Shown here one piece after another: positions 8,084 through 15,893 of a stretch of 39,996 nt of DNA (position 1 is its first letter; each line of letters begins with the position of its first letter). The notes under the pieces were generated by a model. That model saw nothing but the letters and a program-made list of their open reading frames with translations. It made no database searches and had not been told where the DNA came from. The position numbers and the translations under genes are program-made. The DNA is from Marinilabiliales bacterium. Lineage in GTDB: Bacteria; Bacteroidota; Bacteroidia; Bacteroidales; DTU049. The stretch spans positions 10,076-50,071 of the forward strand of contig PKSX01000064.1 in the NCBI GenBank assembly GCA_002869435.1, written 5' to 3'.

Positions 8084-9010
8084 TTATGCTTGATTTTTAA
8101 ATATTTTTGTTGTATGGGAATCGACAAAAATTAAAGATCCCGACTTTGTGAAATAACAGTCAAGACGCGTCATTCTCACACCAGCATAGGCATTCTGAGT
8201 TATCAACACTCCTTGTTTATCACTATTATAAATAGTGACCGGATTTTTCAACAAGGTATGCGAATGACCACCCAGAATAATATCGATATTTTTACTTTGT
8301 TTCGCCAGCTCAAAATCGCCAAGCAGATCACCATATGTTTTAAAACCAAGATGCGATATGCAAACCACCAGATCGCATTTTTTTTCTTTTTTCAATTTAT
8401 AAGCCATCTCAGCTGCCTTAATCGCAGGCTCAGAATACCCGGTATTACCAAATTGCATTGATCCAATCAATCCATAAGGCTTCACTCCAAGACCAAAAAC
8501 TCCAATTCTGGTCCCATCCCTTTCATACACTTTATACTCACTCACCCTCTCTTTTATTCCGGGATATTTAAAATGATAATTCGATGAAATAAAATCGAAA
8601 TCAGCATGCTTCATAGCTTCGGCCAGCCCATCCAGTCCGGAGTCGAACTCATGGTTACCAATAGTAGCTGCGGTATAACCCATCTCGCTCATCAGTTTCA
8701 TTTCCACCTCGCCATGATACATATTATAGTAAGGTGTGCCCTGAAAGATATCACCTGAATCGAACACCATGGTTGGATGACCTTCCGATCTCACTTTCTT
8801 AATAAATGCAGATCTTACAGCATAGCCACCCATACCCGGAAAACGATGGTGAGTCTTTGGCAATGGTTCAATCTGACTATGGGTATCATTTGAATGTAGT
8901 ATCACCAACCTTTTCAACCCAGCCAGTGATTTAGGTCTGGCAATTTTTGGTAATGCCAGCAAAAGCCCGCCGGCAGCAATGGTTTTCAAAAAATCGCGCC
9001 GGCTACTCAT
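8084..9010 (-). CDS. 5'-nucleotidase-family metallophosphatase domain protein (Tat signal)
   Basis: A 308-residue exported calcineurin-like phosphoesterase equal to the N-terminal catalytic half of UshA-type 5'-nucleotidases. The N terminus carries a twin-arginine signal (SRRDFLK, residues 3-9). Metal-binding motifs follow in order: HSNDTHSQ, FDSGDIFQGTP, GNHEFDSG, CISHLG and GGHSH. The substrate-binding C-terminal domain is missing here and is encoded by the gene immediately upstream, which overlaps it by 8 bp. The two products together would make a complete periplasmic nucleotidase releasing phosphate from nucleotides or related esters. The ATG at 9010 begins the Tat motif; an upstream in-frame start at 9052 would lie inside the partner gene. 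An A9T7 tract (8070-8085) follows the end and may weakly aid termination. Confidence 0.9.
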   Translation of the reverse strand: MSSRRDFLKTIAAGGLLLALPKIARPKSLAGLKRLVILHSNDTHSQIEPLPKTHHRFPGMGGYAVRSAFIKKVRSEGHPTMVFDSGDIFQGTPYYNMYHGEVEMKLMSEMGYTAATIGNHEFDSGLDGLAEAMKHADFDFISSNYHFKYPGIKERVSEYKVYERDGTRIGVFGLGVKPYGLIGSMQFGNTGYSEPAIKAAEMAYKLKKEKKCDLVVCISHLGFKTYGDLLGDFELAKQSKNIDIILGGHSHTLLKNPVTIYNSDKQGVLITQNAYAGVRMTRLDCYFTKSGSLIFVDSHTTKIFKNQA

Positions 9011-9767
9011 ATCTAATCCTCCCGTCTTTTTCAGGGTTGGCTGTTTGTGCATTTGCCGTCATGGCTTTGAAATAATCAATAATAACATCACGAACCAATA
9101 GCCCGGTATGAATATATCCAGTATTTTTATCGAACCCCGACATATCATCACCACCATCTGCAAGATAATCAGAAGTTATTACATAATAATCCAGATTTTC
9201 ATCGTATTCATTACCGTTGAAATATACCGCTCTGTACTCATCTGCTCTCAAAATCAGCTCAATTCCTGCAACAGGCACACCGCCTCTTACAGCAATACCA
9301 GAAAAAACATTATCCATTTCAGGACCGGGCATCCTCAGAATAACCACTTCATTGTCGAAAGGCATAAGCCGATAAACGTCGCCAATTGTAATTGCACCCA
9401 TTGGAAGCGAACTGCGGAAACCACCATTATTCATTACCACCATAGCTCTGTCCTGCAACGGCAGTGTATCACCAAACTGCTCAATACATACCTCAAGTAT
9501 CAGATCACAAATAAAATTCCCAAGTATTGATTCGGGCTGACCTTTTTGCATAACCACTTCTGAGTAACCTACAATAACATTCATACTACTGTCGAGCGGT
9601 GCTTTGTACTCTTCAATGATCTCAAGCAACGATGAATCCACCATTACACTGTCATACATTTCAACTGAGGCATGATCTAAATGATCAACTTTATAGTGAG
9701 TCCGGCAGGCGGAAAACAGCAGCAAGGCCACTACCAGAGCGCAAATATGCAGTTTATAGATTTTCAT
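9003..9767 (-). CDS. 5'-nucleotidase C-terminal domain lipoprotein
   Basis: A 254-residue lipoprotein with a short signal ending LLFSAC, so the acylated cysteine follows directly. The body matches the C-terminal substrate-recognition domain of UshA-type 5'-nucleotidases: ESILGNFICDLI, VVMNNGGFRSSLPMGAITIGDVYRLMPFDNEVV, and the closing YYVITSDYLADGGDDMSGF. It has no metallophosphatase domain; that half is the next gene, whose start overlaps the end of this one by 8 bp, suggesting translational coupling. The ATG at 9767 is chosen because it begins the lipoprotein signal and follows a perfect TAAGTTTG promoter box. The longer frame from 9890 would overlap the divergent pentapeptide-repeat control region. 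Confidence 0.88.
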   Translation of the reverse strand: MKIYKLHICALVVALLLFSACRTHYKVDHLDHASVEMYDSVMVDSSLLEIIEEYKAPLDSSMNVIVGYSEVVMQKGQPESILGNFICDLILEVCIEQFGDTLPLQDRAMVVMNNGGFRSSLPMGAITIGDVYRLMPFDNEVVILRMPGPEMDNVFSGIAVRGGVPVAGIELILRADEYRAVYFNGNEYDENLDYYVITSDYLADGGDDMSGFDKNTGYIHTGLLVRDVIIDYFKAMTANAQTANPEKDGRIRYE

Positions 9768-9772
9768 CAGTA

Positions 9773-9780
9773 CAAACTTA
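9773..9780 (-). promoter_or_regulatory. Putative -7 promoter box for the nucleotidase operon
   Basis: TAAGTTTG on the minus strand is a perfect TAnnTTTG match ending 5 nt before the ATG at 9767, so the transcript could be nearly leaderless. Confidence 0.4.
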
Positions 9781-9819
9781 ATGATTTCTGAGTTATGATT
9801 TGTGATTTTAGAAGTATTA

Positions 9820-9843
9820 ATTTGAGAATTTGAAAATTTGAAA
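9820..9843. repeat. Three tandem 8-bp ATTTGARA units
   Basis: ATTTGAGA, ATTTGAAA and ATTTGAAA follow each other without a gap, in the divergent intergenic region between the nucleotidase operon and the pentapeptide-repeat gene. This may be a regulatory site or simple AT-rich repeat drift. Confidence 0.5.
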
Positions 9844-9934
9844 ATTATGCCTGCGGCAAATATTGTTAGTATTGAAGAACCCCGATTCAAAAATCATTTG
9901 TACATTTATTGAAAATTCACTACCAGTATCAAAT

Positions 9935-10495
9935 ATGTATATCAGCGATAAAGAATTTTCATCCAAAGACTTCAGATCCGGCTTTGACAAAGGGAATTAC
10001 GAGTATTGCATATTTAAGAATTGCAATCTTAATGGTGTAGACATTTCAGAGACCGCATTTATTGACTGCGAGTTTATAGACTGCGATCTTTCAATGGCCA
10101 ACATCAATAAATCGGCATTCAGAAACGTAAAATTCATTTCCAGTAAATTACTTGGATTGCAATTCAACGAATGCAATTCCATGGGGCTTGAATTTAGCCT
10201 AAAGGACTGTATTGCACACCATTGTTCCTTTTATCAACTCAAGTTGCAAAACAGCATATTTAATAATACCGAATTTATGGAAGCTGATTTTGCAGAATCT
10301 GATTTGGAGGGCAGCACATTTAGCGGATGTGATTTCTCACTGGCACAGTTCGATCACAGCAATCTCGAATTATGTGATTTCAGAAACGCCACCAATTATA
10401 TTATCGACCCGCAAACCAACCGGCTTAAAGGCGCCAAATTCAGTCGCGAAGGGCTGGAAGGACTGGTTTTGGGTTTTGGGATTGAGATTGTGTAA
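9935..10495 (+). CDS. Pentapeptide-repeat protein
   Basis: A 186-residue protein made almost entirely of pentapeptide repeats with the A(D/N)LxF-type periodicity, for example FKNCNLNGVDISETAF, FIDCDLSMANINKSAF and FMEADFAESDLEGSTF. Such repeats fold into a right-handed square beta-helix. No signal peptide is seen, so it is probably cytoplasmic. A break around residues 80-105 (SSKLLGLQFNECNSMGLEF) resembles the loop interruption found in many family members. DNA-mimic proteins such as Qnr and MfpA share this fold, but fold alone does not show gyrase protection. The ATG at 9935 is used; a TACATTTA box lies a short distance upstream and the longer frame from 9863 adds non-repeat residues. It is divergent from the nucleotidase operon. 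Confidence 0.88.
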   Translation: MYISDKEFSSKDFRSGFDKGNYEYCIFKNCNLNGVDISETAFIDCEFIDCDLSMANINKSAFRNVKFISSKLLGLQFNECNSMGLEFSLKDCIAHHCSFYQLKLQNSIFNNTEFMEADFAESDLEGSTFSGCDFSLAQFDHSNLELCDFRNATNYIIDPQTNRLKGAKFSREGLEGLVLGFGIEIV

Positions 10496-10553
10496 ATCGA
10501 AAGAAACAAAACCCCTAAACTGATTCTCTCTTTTCATAATTTTGAATATTCAT

Positions 10554-10561
10554 TATATTTG
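10554..10561 (+). promoter_or_regulatory. Putative -7 promoter box
   Basis: TATATTTG matches TAnnTTTG and is 21 nt upstream of the ATG at 10583. It overlaps the TTG (10559) of the longest frame, which argues for the later ATG. Confidence 0.5.
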
Positions 10562-10582
10562 AACTTCGAAACAGATACTGAA

Positions 10583-11053
10583 ATGGAAATCTCTTATTCC
10601 ACCCCGAAAGCAGCACTGAAAACCGCAAGAATACTCAGTATGGCTCTAATTGGCGGCATAGTATTATTCAATGCCGTTGTTTTTTTTGTTTTGCTTAAAG
10701 ATGCGGTATTCATTGTTGACCCCGGCGATATTTTCTTTACCGTGATCATTGCACTCAGTGCTGCTTCATTTCCGGCAGGGTTTATTGCATTTAGAATGAT
10801 GACTGCAAAAATTACCCGCGAGAAAAAAATTAAACAGCGATTTGCAGAATATCAAACCGCCCTTATTGTGCGTTTGGCATTGTTTGAAGGCGTGGGACTG
10901 TTTTCCACTGTTATTACACTTGTTTCGCAGAACATCTTTTACTCTCTTTTCACTGCTTTGAGTCTTTTACTCATGGCAGGGTCTTACCCACAATTAATGA
11001 AACTGAGAGATATCCTGAAAATGAGCCAGGAAGAATATGAACTTTTTATCTAA
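10583..11053 (+). CDS. Small membrane protein, four predicted transmembrane helices
   Basis: A 156-residue integral membrane protein I do not recognise. It appears to have four hydrophobic segments, at about residues 18-41, 49-70, 95-117 and 119-136, with a basic cytoplasmic loop TAKITREKKIKQRFAEYQ between the second and third and a charged C-terminal tail. No catalytic or binding motif is visible. The ATG at 10583 is chosen over a TTG at 10559 because that TTG lies inside a TATATTTG promoter box. The next gene begins 6 bp after the stop, so the two probably share a transcript. Confidence 0.75.
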   Translation: MEISYSTPKAALKTARILSMALIGGIVLFNAVVFFVLLKDAVFIVDPGDIFFTVIIALSAASFPAGFIAFRMMTAKITREKKIKQRFAEYQTALIVRLALFEGVGLFSTVITLVSQNIFYSLFTALSLLLMAGSYPQLMKLRDILKMSQEEYELFI

Positions 11054-11059
11054 AATACC

Positions 11060-11872
11060 ATGAAAAATTTTTTAACCTTAGTCTTTTTACTTACTCTACC
11101 GTTAATACTCTTTGCACAAAAAGAATACACAGAAGAAGAAATCACAGTTATTTGCGACTCCATAATGGAGGAAGCAAACATTCTGTATAAATATGAAAGA
11201 GCAGCCTGGATGGGCACAGACATGACTCTGGAAGACCGCACCCTGAGATATGAATTCAGACGATATATTGTTTATGAGGAAAATGACAGCATCTTTTTTA
11301 TTGCACTCAACAGCGATGATTTATGTATATCTACCTATGTCTTTTACGACGATTTCACTTTCCCGACCCGTTTTGACGAGGTAAGAAGAAAACTGAACTC
11401 AACGGAAAAAAACATATTAAAGGTCAGAAATAAAATCCTGGAAGAGATTGTAGACAACGAATATGAGATTGAATTTTATGATGATTTTACCCCCAATTTC
11501 ATTCTGCTGCCTTATATTAATGGGTATAAAATGTACATGATTATGGGGACTTCCAAAAGGAATGTTATACCTTTTGGAAACGACTATATATTCTTTGCAG
11601 ATGAAAAAGGCAGAATTGAATCTTATCGCCAGTTTCACAAAACACTCATCTCAACCGAAACAGAAGATGATGACGGAAATAAAATTGCAAGCATGACCCA
11701 CAGCCATCTGGAAGCAGAGCCCTTTATCACTGCAACAGACATTTGTACATTCAGGCTATACGCAGACATTTATGAACTTGAAGCGTTTTCTGTGTATTCT
11801 ACAGCGTTGTCATTGTATTTTAAATACAATTATGAAACAAATACAATTTCCATTGAAAAGAAAACAGAATAG
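11060..11872 (+). CDS. Secreted protein of unknown function
   Basis: A 270-residue exported protein. A classical signal peptide (MKNFLTLVFLLTLPLILFAQ) is followed by an acidic, beta-rich body with no cysteine pair, lipobox or T9SS tail. The middle segment NFILLPYINGYKMYMIMGTSKRNVIPFGNDYIFFADEKG has the look of a substrate- or ligand-binding sheet, but I do not recognise a family. It follows a four-helix membrane protein after 6 bp, suggesting a paired envelope function. Real by length, signal peptide and codon usage; function unknown. Confidence 0.75.
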   Translation: MKNFLTLVFLLTLPLILFAQKEYTEEEITVICDSIMEEANILYKYERAAWMGTDMTLEDRTLRYEFRRYIVYEENDSIFFIALNSDDLCISTYVFYDDFTFPTRFDEVRRKLNSTEKNILKVRNKILEEIVDNEYEIEFYDDFTPNFILLPYINGYKMYMIMGTSKRNVIPFGNDYIFFADEKGRIESYRQFHKTLISTETEDDDGNKIASMTHSHLEAEPFITATDICTFRLYADIYELEAFSVYSTALSLYFKYNYETNTISIEKKTE

Positions 11873-12068
11873 GTATTTGTTAAAAACAGTATAGAATTGA
11901 CGAAAATCTACCCGTTTTTTGTCCTAAATCAAAAAAATTTCAGATTAATTTTAAATATTTATTTTTTACACAGAAAAGGTAATTCCTGCCTTATCTTAGA
12001 CAAAACACATTTTTTTTATCACTAACATTATTAATGAAATTATACAGTGGTACATTAAATAGTTTACC

Positions 12069-12082
12069 GGGGGTTTTCCCCC
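12069..12082. other. GGGGG-TTTT-CCCCC hairpin in the intergenic region
   Basis: A perfect 5-bp G/C stem with a T4 loop, in an otherwise very AT-rich 291-bp gap (11873-12163). It is followed by a T-rich stretch (TTGATTTTAGCTTTTTCTT), so it may be the terminator of the upstream pair. The rest of the gap shows no coding sequence. Confidence 0.5.
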
Positions 12083-12105
12083 TTGATTTTAGCTTTTTCT
12101 TAACG

Positions 12106-12113
12106 TATATTTG
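12106..12113 (+). promoter_or_regulatory. Putative -7 promoter box for the PD40 gene
   Basis: TATATTTG matches TAnnTTTG, 50 nt upstream of the ATG at 12164. Confidence 0.45.
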
Positions 12114-12163
12114 TAACTAATTTAGGATAACGACGTAAAGTTTTACACACGAATAAAGGGCAT

Positions 12164-13063
12164 ATGAGAATTCTTTTTACTTTAATCTGGGTTGCAGCAA
12201 TTAGCTTCTCACTAAGTGCAAACAATGATCACAACAGTGACGAAAACAATAAAAACAGCACCCCTGAAAATCAATCTCTCTATCCGGAGAACGTAAAATC
12301 TAAAAGTGCATTTGTAATTGTGGAAGATAAGACCGTATCTCTCCCGCTCGGATATTCTTTCAACTCACAAATGGTTTTCGGCGCCAAATACCTCATGGAA
12401 GGGGATAATATGTGTGCCGAAAATCCAAAAGACATTGAATTCTTTCTCAGCCCTATACAGGAAGGACAACTTGTTGATGTTTATTACGAAGAAGCCGGCC
12501 CTGAACTTGGTGATATCAGCAACAGCAAAGGAAAATTTCTAATTTCAATAAACAAAAAAGGAAATTCAGATCTTTATATCGTTGAATTTGAAGATGGTCA
12601 TTTTTCAAAACCCCGTGCCCTTGAAATTAACACCAAATATGATGAAACCAGTGGTGCTTTCAACATCACAGGCGATAAAATAGTTTTTGCATCGAATCGT
12701 CCGGGTGGATTTGGCGGATATGATATTTACGAAACTGAACTCGTGGGCAAAGGCAAATGGAGTACTCCGAAAAACCTGGGTAATACCATCAATACAGAAT
12801 TAGATGAGCAATGCCCTTACCTGCTTTCTGACGGCCTGACACTTTATTTCAGTTCAATGGGCCACCAAAGTGATGGCAATTATGACATTTATATCACGAC
12901 ACAGGGTGATATGGGTCAATGGTATGATCCAGAGAAATTAGGATCACCTATCAATTCAGACAAAGACGATCTGTTCTATCGCGTTTCTCCTGATGAGACC
13001 CGTGCCGTGTATTTCACTTCCGGCGAAAAAGGAGAAGGCATTTACGAACTGATCTTCAACTAA
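12164..13063 (+). CDS. Secreted PD40 (WD40-like) repeat protein
   Basis: A 299-residue exported protein. A signal peptide (MRILFTLIWVAAISFSLSAN) is followed by an Asn/Glu-rich linker and then beta-propeller repeats of the PD40 class. The clearest are ITGDKIVFASNRPGGFGGYDIYE, LSDGLTLYFSSMGHQSDGNYDIYIT and SPDETRAVYFTSGEKGEGIYE. In Bacteroidota such repeats often sit in OmpA/PAL-type envelope proteins, but no OmpA domain is present here, so this is a propeller-only member, probably periplasmic or surface-exposed. It is monocistronic, with its own promoter box and a strong bidirectional terminator behind it. Function beyond a binding scaffold cannot be read. Confidence 0.85.
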   Translation: MRILFTLIWVAAISFSLSANNDHNSDENNKNSTPENQSLYPENVKSKSAFVIVEDKTVSLPLGYSFNSQMVFGAKYLMEGDNMCAENPKDIEFFLSPIQEGQLVDVYYEEAGPELGDISNSKGKFLISINKKGNSDLYIVEFEDGHFSKPRALEINTKYDETSGAFNITGDKIVFASNRPGGFGGYDIYETELVGKGKWSTPKNLGNTINTELDEQCPYLLSDGLTLYFSSMGHQSDGNYDIYITTQGDMGQWYDPEKLGSPINSDKDDLFYRVSPDETRAVYFTSGEKGEGIYELIFN

Positions 13064-13090
13064 GACTTCAGCTTTTTTCTATACATATTA

Positions 13091-13120
13091 AAAAAGCCTC
13101 CTGAAATCAGGAGGCTTTTT
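13091..13120. terminator. Bidirectional intrinsic terminator
   Basis: A5, GCCTCCTG (13096-13103), an AAAT loop, CAGGAGGC (13108-13115), then T5. The perfect 8-bp stem lies between the convergent PD40 and HD-fold genes. Confidence 0.92.
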
Positions 13121-13140
13121 GTTTATAATACACTATAATA

Positions 13141-13710
13141 TTAGTTCTTCAGTCTTTCCTTAAATGGAAGGAAGGTCATGAAATCGGCATGATGCACAAG
13201 ATATGCCTCAGTCGTTCTCTTTACCATATTACCCTCTCCTGCATGGGTGGCAATAATATGACAAACTTCTGCAGGCACTCCGCATTTCTCAGCCAGTGAA
13301 ACCCCACTGAAAGGATGACGGAGATATTTCCCATACATACCCTGAACCGATTTACCATCTTTCATTTCATATTCGAGAAGTTTACCAACATCGGCCAGAA
13401 TAGCACCGGCAATAACCACGTCCATATTCACAGGAAGATCGGTTTTGAAAAACTCGTTGCACTTGTTTCCGGCATCGCGGGCAATATGAACCACCGCACG
13501 CTTATGATCCATGAAAGTAACTTTCAGATCGGGACCGGCAAGAAGTGTAAAAGGAATCGTATTTAAATCCTCAGGGGTAAGAACGCTTTGTTGCAATGCC
13601 AGTGCCCAGGTATTGGTCACTTTACTGCGCAAATCTGCATCGTTTATCCACTCCAACTCAGGCCATAAGCCTTTGGCCTGTTCAATATATGTGTTTTCAA
13701 TATTTTCCAT
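13141..13710 (-). CDS. HD-fold phosphohydrolase-like protein with an altered HD motif
   Basis: A 189-residue soluble protein of the HD superfamily, whose members are metal-dependent phosphohydrolases. Candidate metal ligands are visible: H69 or H75, H132 (RHPFSG), H151 and H156 (THAGEG), and H173/H174-A-D176. The central motif, normally HD(I/V)GK, reads ADVGK (A106-D107), so the first histidine is replaced while the aspartate, glycine and lysine remain. Either another histidine substitutes or the metal site is changed. The gene starts 11 bp after the dehydrogenase gene, so the two are probably one operon. No substrate can be predicted. The start codon is supported by the short spacing and the lack of any upstream alternative. 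Confidence 0.8.
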   Translation of the reverse strand: MENIENTYIEQAKGLWPELEWINDADLRSKVTNTWALALQQSVLTPEDLNTIPFTLLAGPDLKVTFMDHKRAVVHIARDAGNKCNEFFKTDLPVNMDVVIAGAILADVGKLLEYEMKDGKSVQGMYGKYLRHPFSGVSLAEKCGVPAEVCHIIATHAGEGNMVKRTTEAYLVHHADFMTFLPFKERLKN

Positions 13711-13721
13711 AACTGAAGTTT

Positions 13722-14918
13722 TTAGAGTTTTGCAATAATTGCGTCAGCCATAGTTTTGGTTGAAGCGGCACCATTGTCAACAACATCGGCGCGACCGCTC
13801 ATCTTCATCATGTCGTAAGTGCGAACTTTTCCTTCTTCAACCACTTCAGCAACCGCTTTTCTGATCTTAGCCGCAATTTCATTTTCCTCAATATAATCAA
13901 GCATCATACATGCTGACTCAATCATAGCAATTGGGTTTACAATTGAAACAGGATAATCGGCATATTTCGGAGCAGAACCGTGGGTAGGCTCAAAAACTGC
14001 AATTCCTTTTTCAGGATTCATTTGTGCAGAGCAGGCAAATCCAAGGCCACCGATCAAACCGGCAAAACCATCAGAAACAATATCGCCAAACATATTTCCG
14101 GCAACAATAACACCATAAATCTCCGGATTCTTGGTCAGCCACATCATTTGCGCATCTATATTGGTATTCCAGAGTTCGATCTCAGGAAAATCGGCTTTCT
14201 GAATCTGCTGTGCCATTTTATACATCATGCCTGATGTTTCACGAATTACATTTTGCTTCTCACATACTGTTACATTCTTGTATCCATATTTTTTTGCGTG
14301 CTCAAAAGCAGCACGAAGAATGCGCTCAGTATATTTCTTTGTAAAAATACGAGTGGATACTGAAATTTCTTCTTTTGGTGTTTCGCCAAAATTCTTTTTA
14401 AATTTCGGATGTGTCATCAGCGCATCATACACCTGATCCGGTGGGTTTGACCATTCCACTCCACCATATAATCCTTCGGTGTTCTGACGGAAAATCACCG
14501 CATCAACTTCCGGCTCTTCAATAGTATTATTTGGTCCACGACGAATAAAATTCAGCGGATTACCCTTATAAGTCTTGCAGGGACGCGCACAAATATCGAG
14601 TCCGAAATGCTGACGAAGACCTACGATAGGACTACTGTAAACCAACCCTTTTTCCTTAAGCTCGGGAGCCAGTTCATTAAAAGCCTCATCTTTTGGTTTT
14701 GATGTGATGGCACCAAACAAAGCAATTTTGTGCTCAGCTATCAGATCAATAGTACGTTGTGGCAGCGGATTTCCTTCTTTACACCAGAATTCCCAGCCTA
14801 TATCACCTTCAACATAATTGGCCTCAAATCCTGCAGCATCAAGTACGCGAATGGTTTCATCCAGAACCGGTTTTCCGATTCCGTCGCCAGGCATGGCAAC
14901 AATTGTTCTTTTACCCAT
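13722..14918 (-). CDS. Isocitrate/isopropylmalate dehydrogenase family protein, probably NAD-isocitrate dehydrogenase
   Basis: A 398-residue cytoplasmic beta-decarboxylating dehydrogenase. N-terminal MPGDGIGKPVLDE, the substrate loop region RQNTEGLYGGVEW, the ICDH/IMDH signature NMFGDIVSDGFAGLIGGLGF and the cofactor region FEPTHGSAPKYA are all present. These enzymes oxidise and decarboxylate isocitrate, 3-isopropylmalate or homoisocitrate. No leuB-pathway gene is nearby, and the length and RxNTEG form resemble Bacteroidota proteins usually annotated as NAD-isocitrate dehydrogenase, so a citric-acid-cycle role is my best reading. The common form of the loop is RENTEG; glutamine replaces the first glutamate here. 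It is followed by the HD-fold gene at 11 bp. Substrate choice remains unproven. Confidence 0.85.
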   Translation of the reverse strand: MGKRTIVAMPGDGIGKPVLDETIRVLDAAGFEANYVEGDIGWEFWCKEGNPLPQRTIDLIAEHKIALFGAITSKPKDEAFNELAPELKEKGLVYSSPIVGLRQHFGLDICARPCKTYKGNPLNFIRRGPNNTIEEPEVDAVIFRQNTEGLYGGVEWSNPPDQVYDALMTHPKFKKNFGETPKEEISVSTRIFTKKYTERILRAAFEHAKKYGYKNVTVCEKQNVIRETSGMMYKMAQQIQKADFPEIELWNTNIDAQMMWLTKNPEIYGVIVAGNMFGDIVSDGFAGLIGGLGFACSAQMNPEKGIAVFEPTHGSAPKYADYPVSIVNPIAMIESACMMLDYIEENEIAAKIRKAVAEVVEEGKVRTYDMMKMSGRADVVDNGAASTKTMADAIIAKL

Positions 14919-15023
14919 AACAGATTGATTTTTTGTGTTTTTTCTTTCAAAAGTTAATTAGCTGACAAAAATAATAGTTTTTTGTACTTTTAAGCAGAAA
15001 TATCAAAAGAAAACGGCAGAATT

Positions 15024-15890
15024 GTGCAAATCGGTATCATTAAAATATTAGCACTGATCACCATTCTTTTTCTGAGCGGGAAAAGCGACACTTCTGTTCC
15101 CGGTTTCCCACCTGAATCTTTAAAAAAAGAAAAACCACCTTTTAAAACCAAGCAGAACCCTCCGGGTACGGTCTGGCTACGTGATTCCGTGTTTATTGAT
15201 GTCAACCCCGTAAAATGTATTGATTACATGGAGTTTCTGGAATTTGTAAAAGTTGCCTATAATCAGGAATTGCGAGACAGCCTTAAGAATATTCCGTCTT
15301 ATGCACTCAATATTGAGGCCTTTCGTTCGTACATGAGGCTTTGTGGTCCGGATAAAGCACTTATAAATAAAATGAGTATTCCAACAGATATGAAACTAAG
15401 CTGGAATATGAATATGAACGAATACATGAAATCGCCAAACTATAAAAACTTTCCCATTGTCAATGTAAGTTATAATCAGGCTCTTACTTATTCTGAATGG
15501 CGAACCGATATGGTAATGCTATATTATGCAAGCGCCTCAAAAAACGAAAAACAGCGAAATAAAAAGTACTATACAAAGATCAGATACCGACTTCCAACTA
15601 TTGAAGAGTGGGACTATGCCATGCATAAATTCGAAGAGTATATCTTCACCGATTACCATGTATATGCAGGTGAAAAATGTGCCACCTATGAAGCCATTCC
15701 GCAGAAAAAAAACCTGGCTTTCACATATATTCCGCATAATATTGCCGAGCTCAGCATGACTGAGAACATAGCTCTTGGCTTATCCTGGCGCGATACTGAC
15801 ACCAGCGCCAACTATAGCAAAACCGTAAAATATTTCCGCCCGAGCGACTGGCTGGGCTTCCGTTGTGTGTGTGAAATTGTGGAGTACTAA
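15024..15890 (+). CDS. Formylglycine-generating-enzyme-like (SUMF1-fold) exported protein
   Basis: A 288-residue protein with an N-terminal hydrophobic segment (IIKILALITILFLSG) and then the SUMF1/FGE fold: GTVWLRDSVFIDVNPVKCIDYMEFL, PIVNVSYNQALTYSEWRTD, YRLPTIEEWDYAM and the closing DWLGFRCVCEI. The LPTxxEWxYA and GFRC elements are hallmarks. The family includes sulfatase-activating enzymes, but also non-enzymatic members such as the gliding and T9SS proteins GldJ and GldK. The usual catalytic cysteine arrangement is not evident, and no sulfatase lies nearby, so an enzymatic role is doubtful. The start is GTG, as no in-frame ATG precedes the fold. A peptide-binding lipoprotein gene follows after 3 bp, implying a joint function. 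Confidence 0.82.
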   Translation: MQIGIIKILALITILFLSGKSDTSVPGFPPESLKKEKPPFKTKQNPPGTVWLRDSVFIDVNPVKCIDYMEFLEFVKVAYNQELRDSLKNIPSYALNIEAFRSYMRLCGPDKALINKMSIPTDMKLSWNMNMNEYMKSPNYKNFPIVNVSYNQALTYSEWRTDMVMLYYASASKNEKQRNKKYYTKIRYRLPTIEEWDYAMHKFEEYIFTDYHVYAGEKCATYEAIPQKKNLAFTYIPHNIAELSMTENIALGLSWRDTDTSANYSKTVKYFRPSDWLGFRCVCEIVEY

Positions 15891-15893
15891 ATT

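Noticed and set aside
9935..10495. Pentapeptide-repeat protein as a Qnr-type quinolone-resistance gene
   Set aside because: Only the fold is shared; there is no mobile context, and the repeat phase and loops cannot be matched to Qnr by eye.
15024..15890. Active sulfatase-modifying enzyme
   Set aside because: No sulfatase gene is present in the window and the catalytic cysteine pattern is not evident, so only fold-level similarity is claimed.
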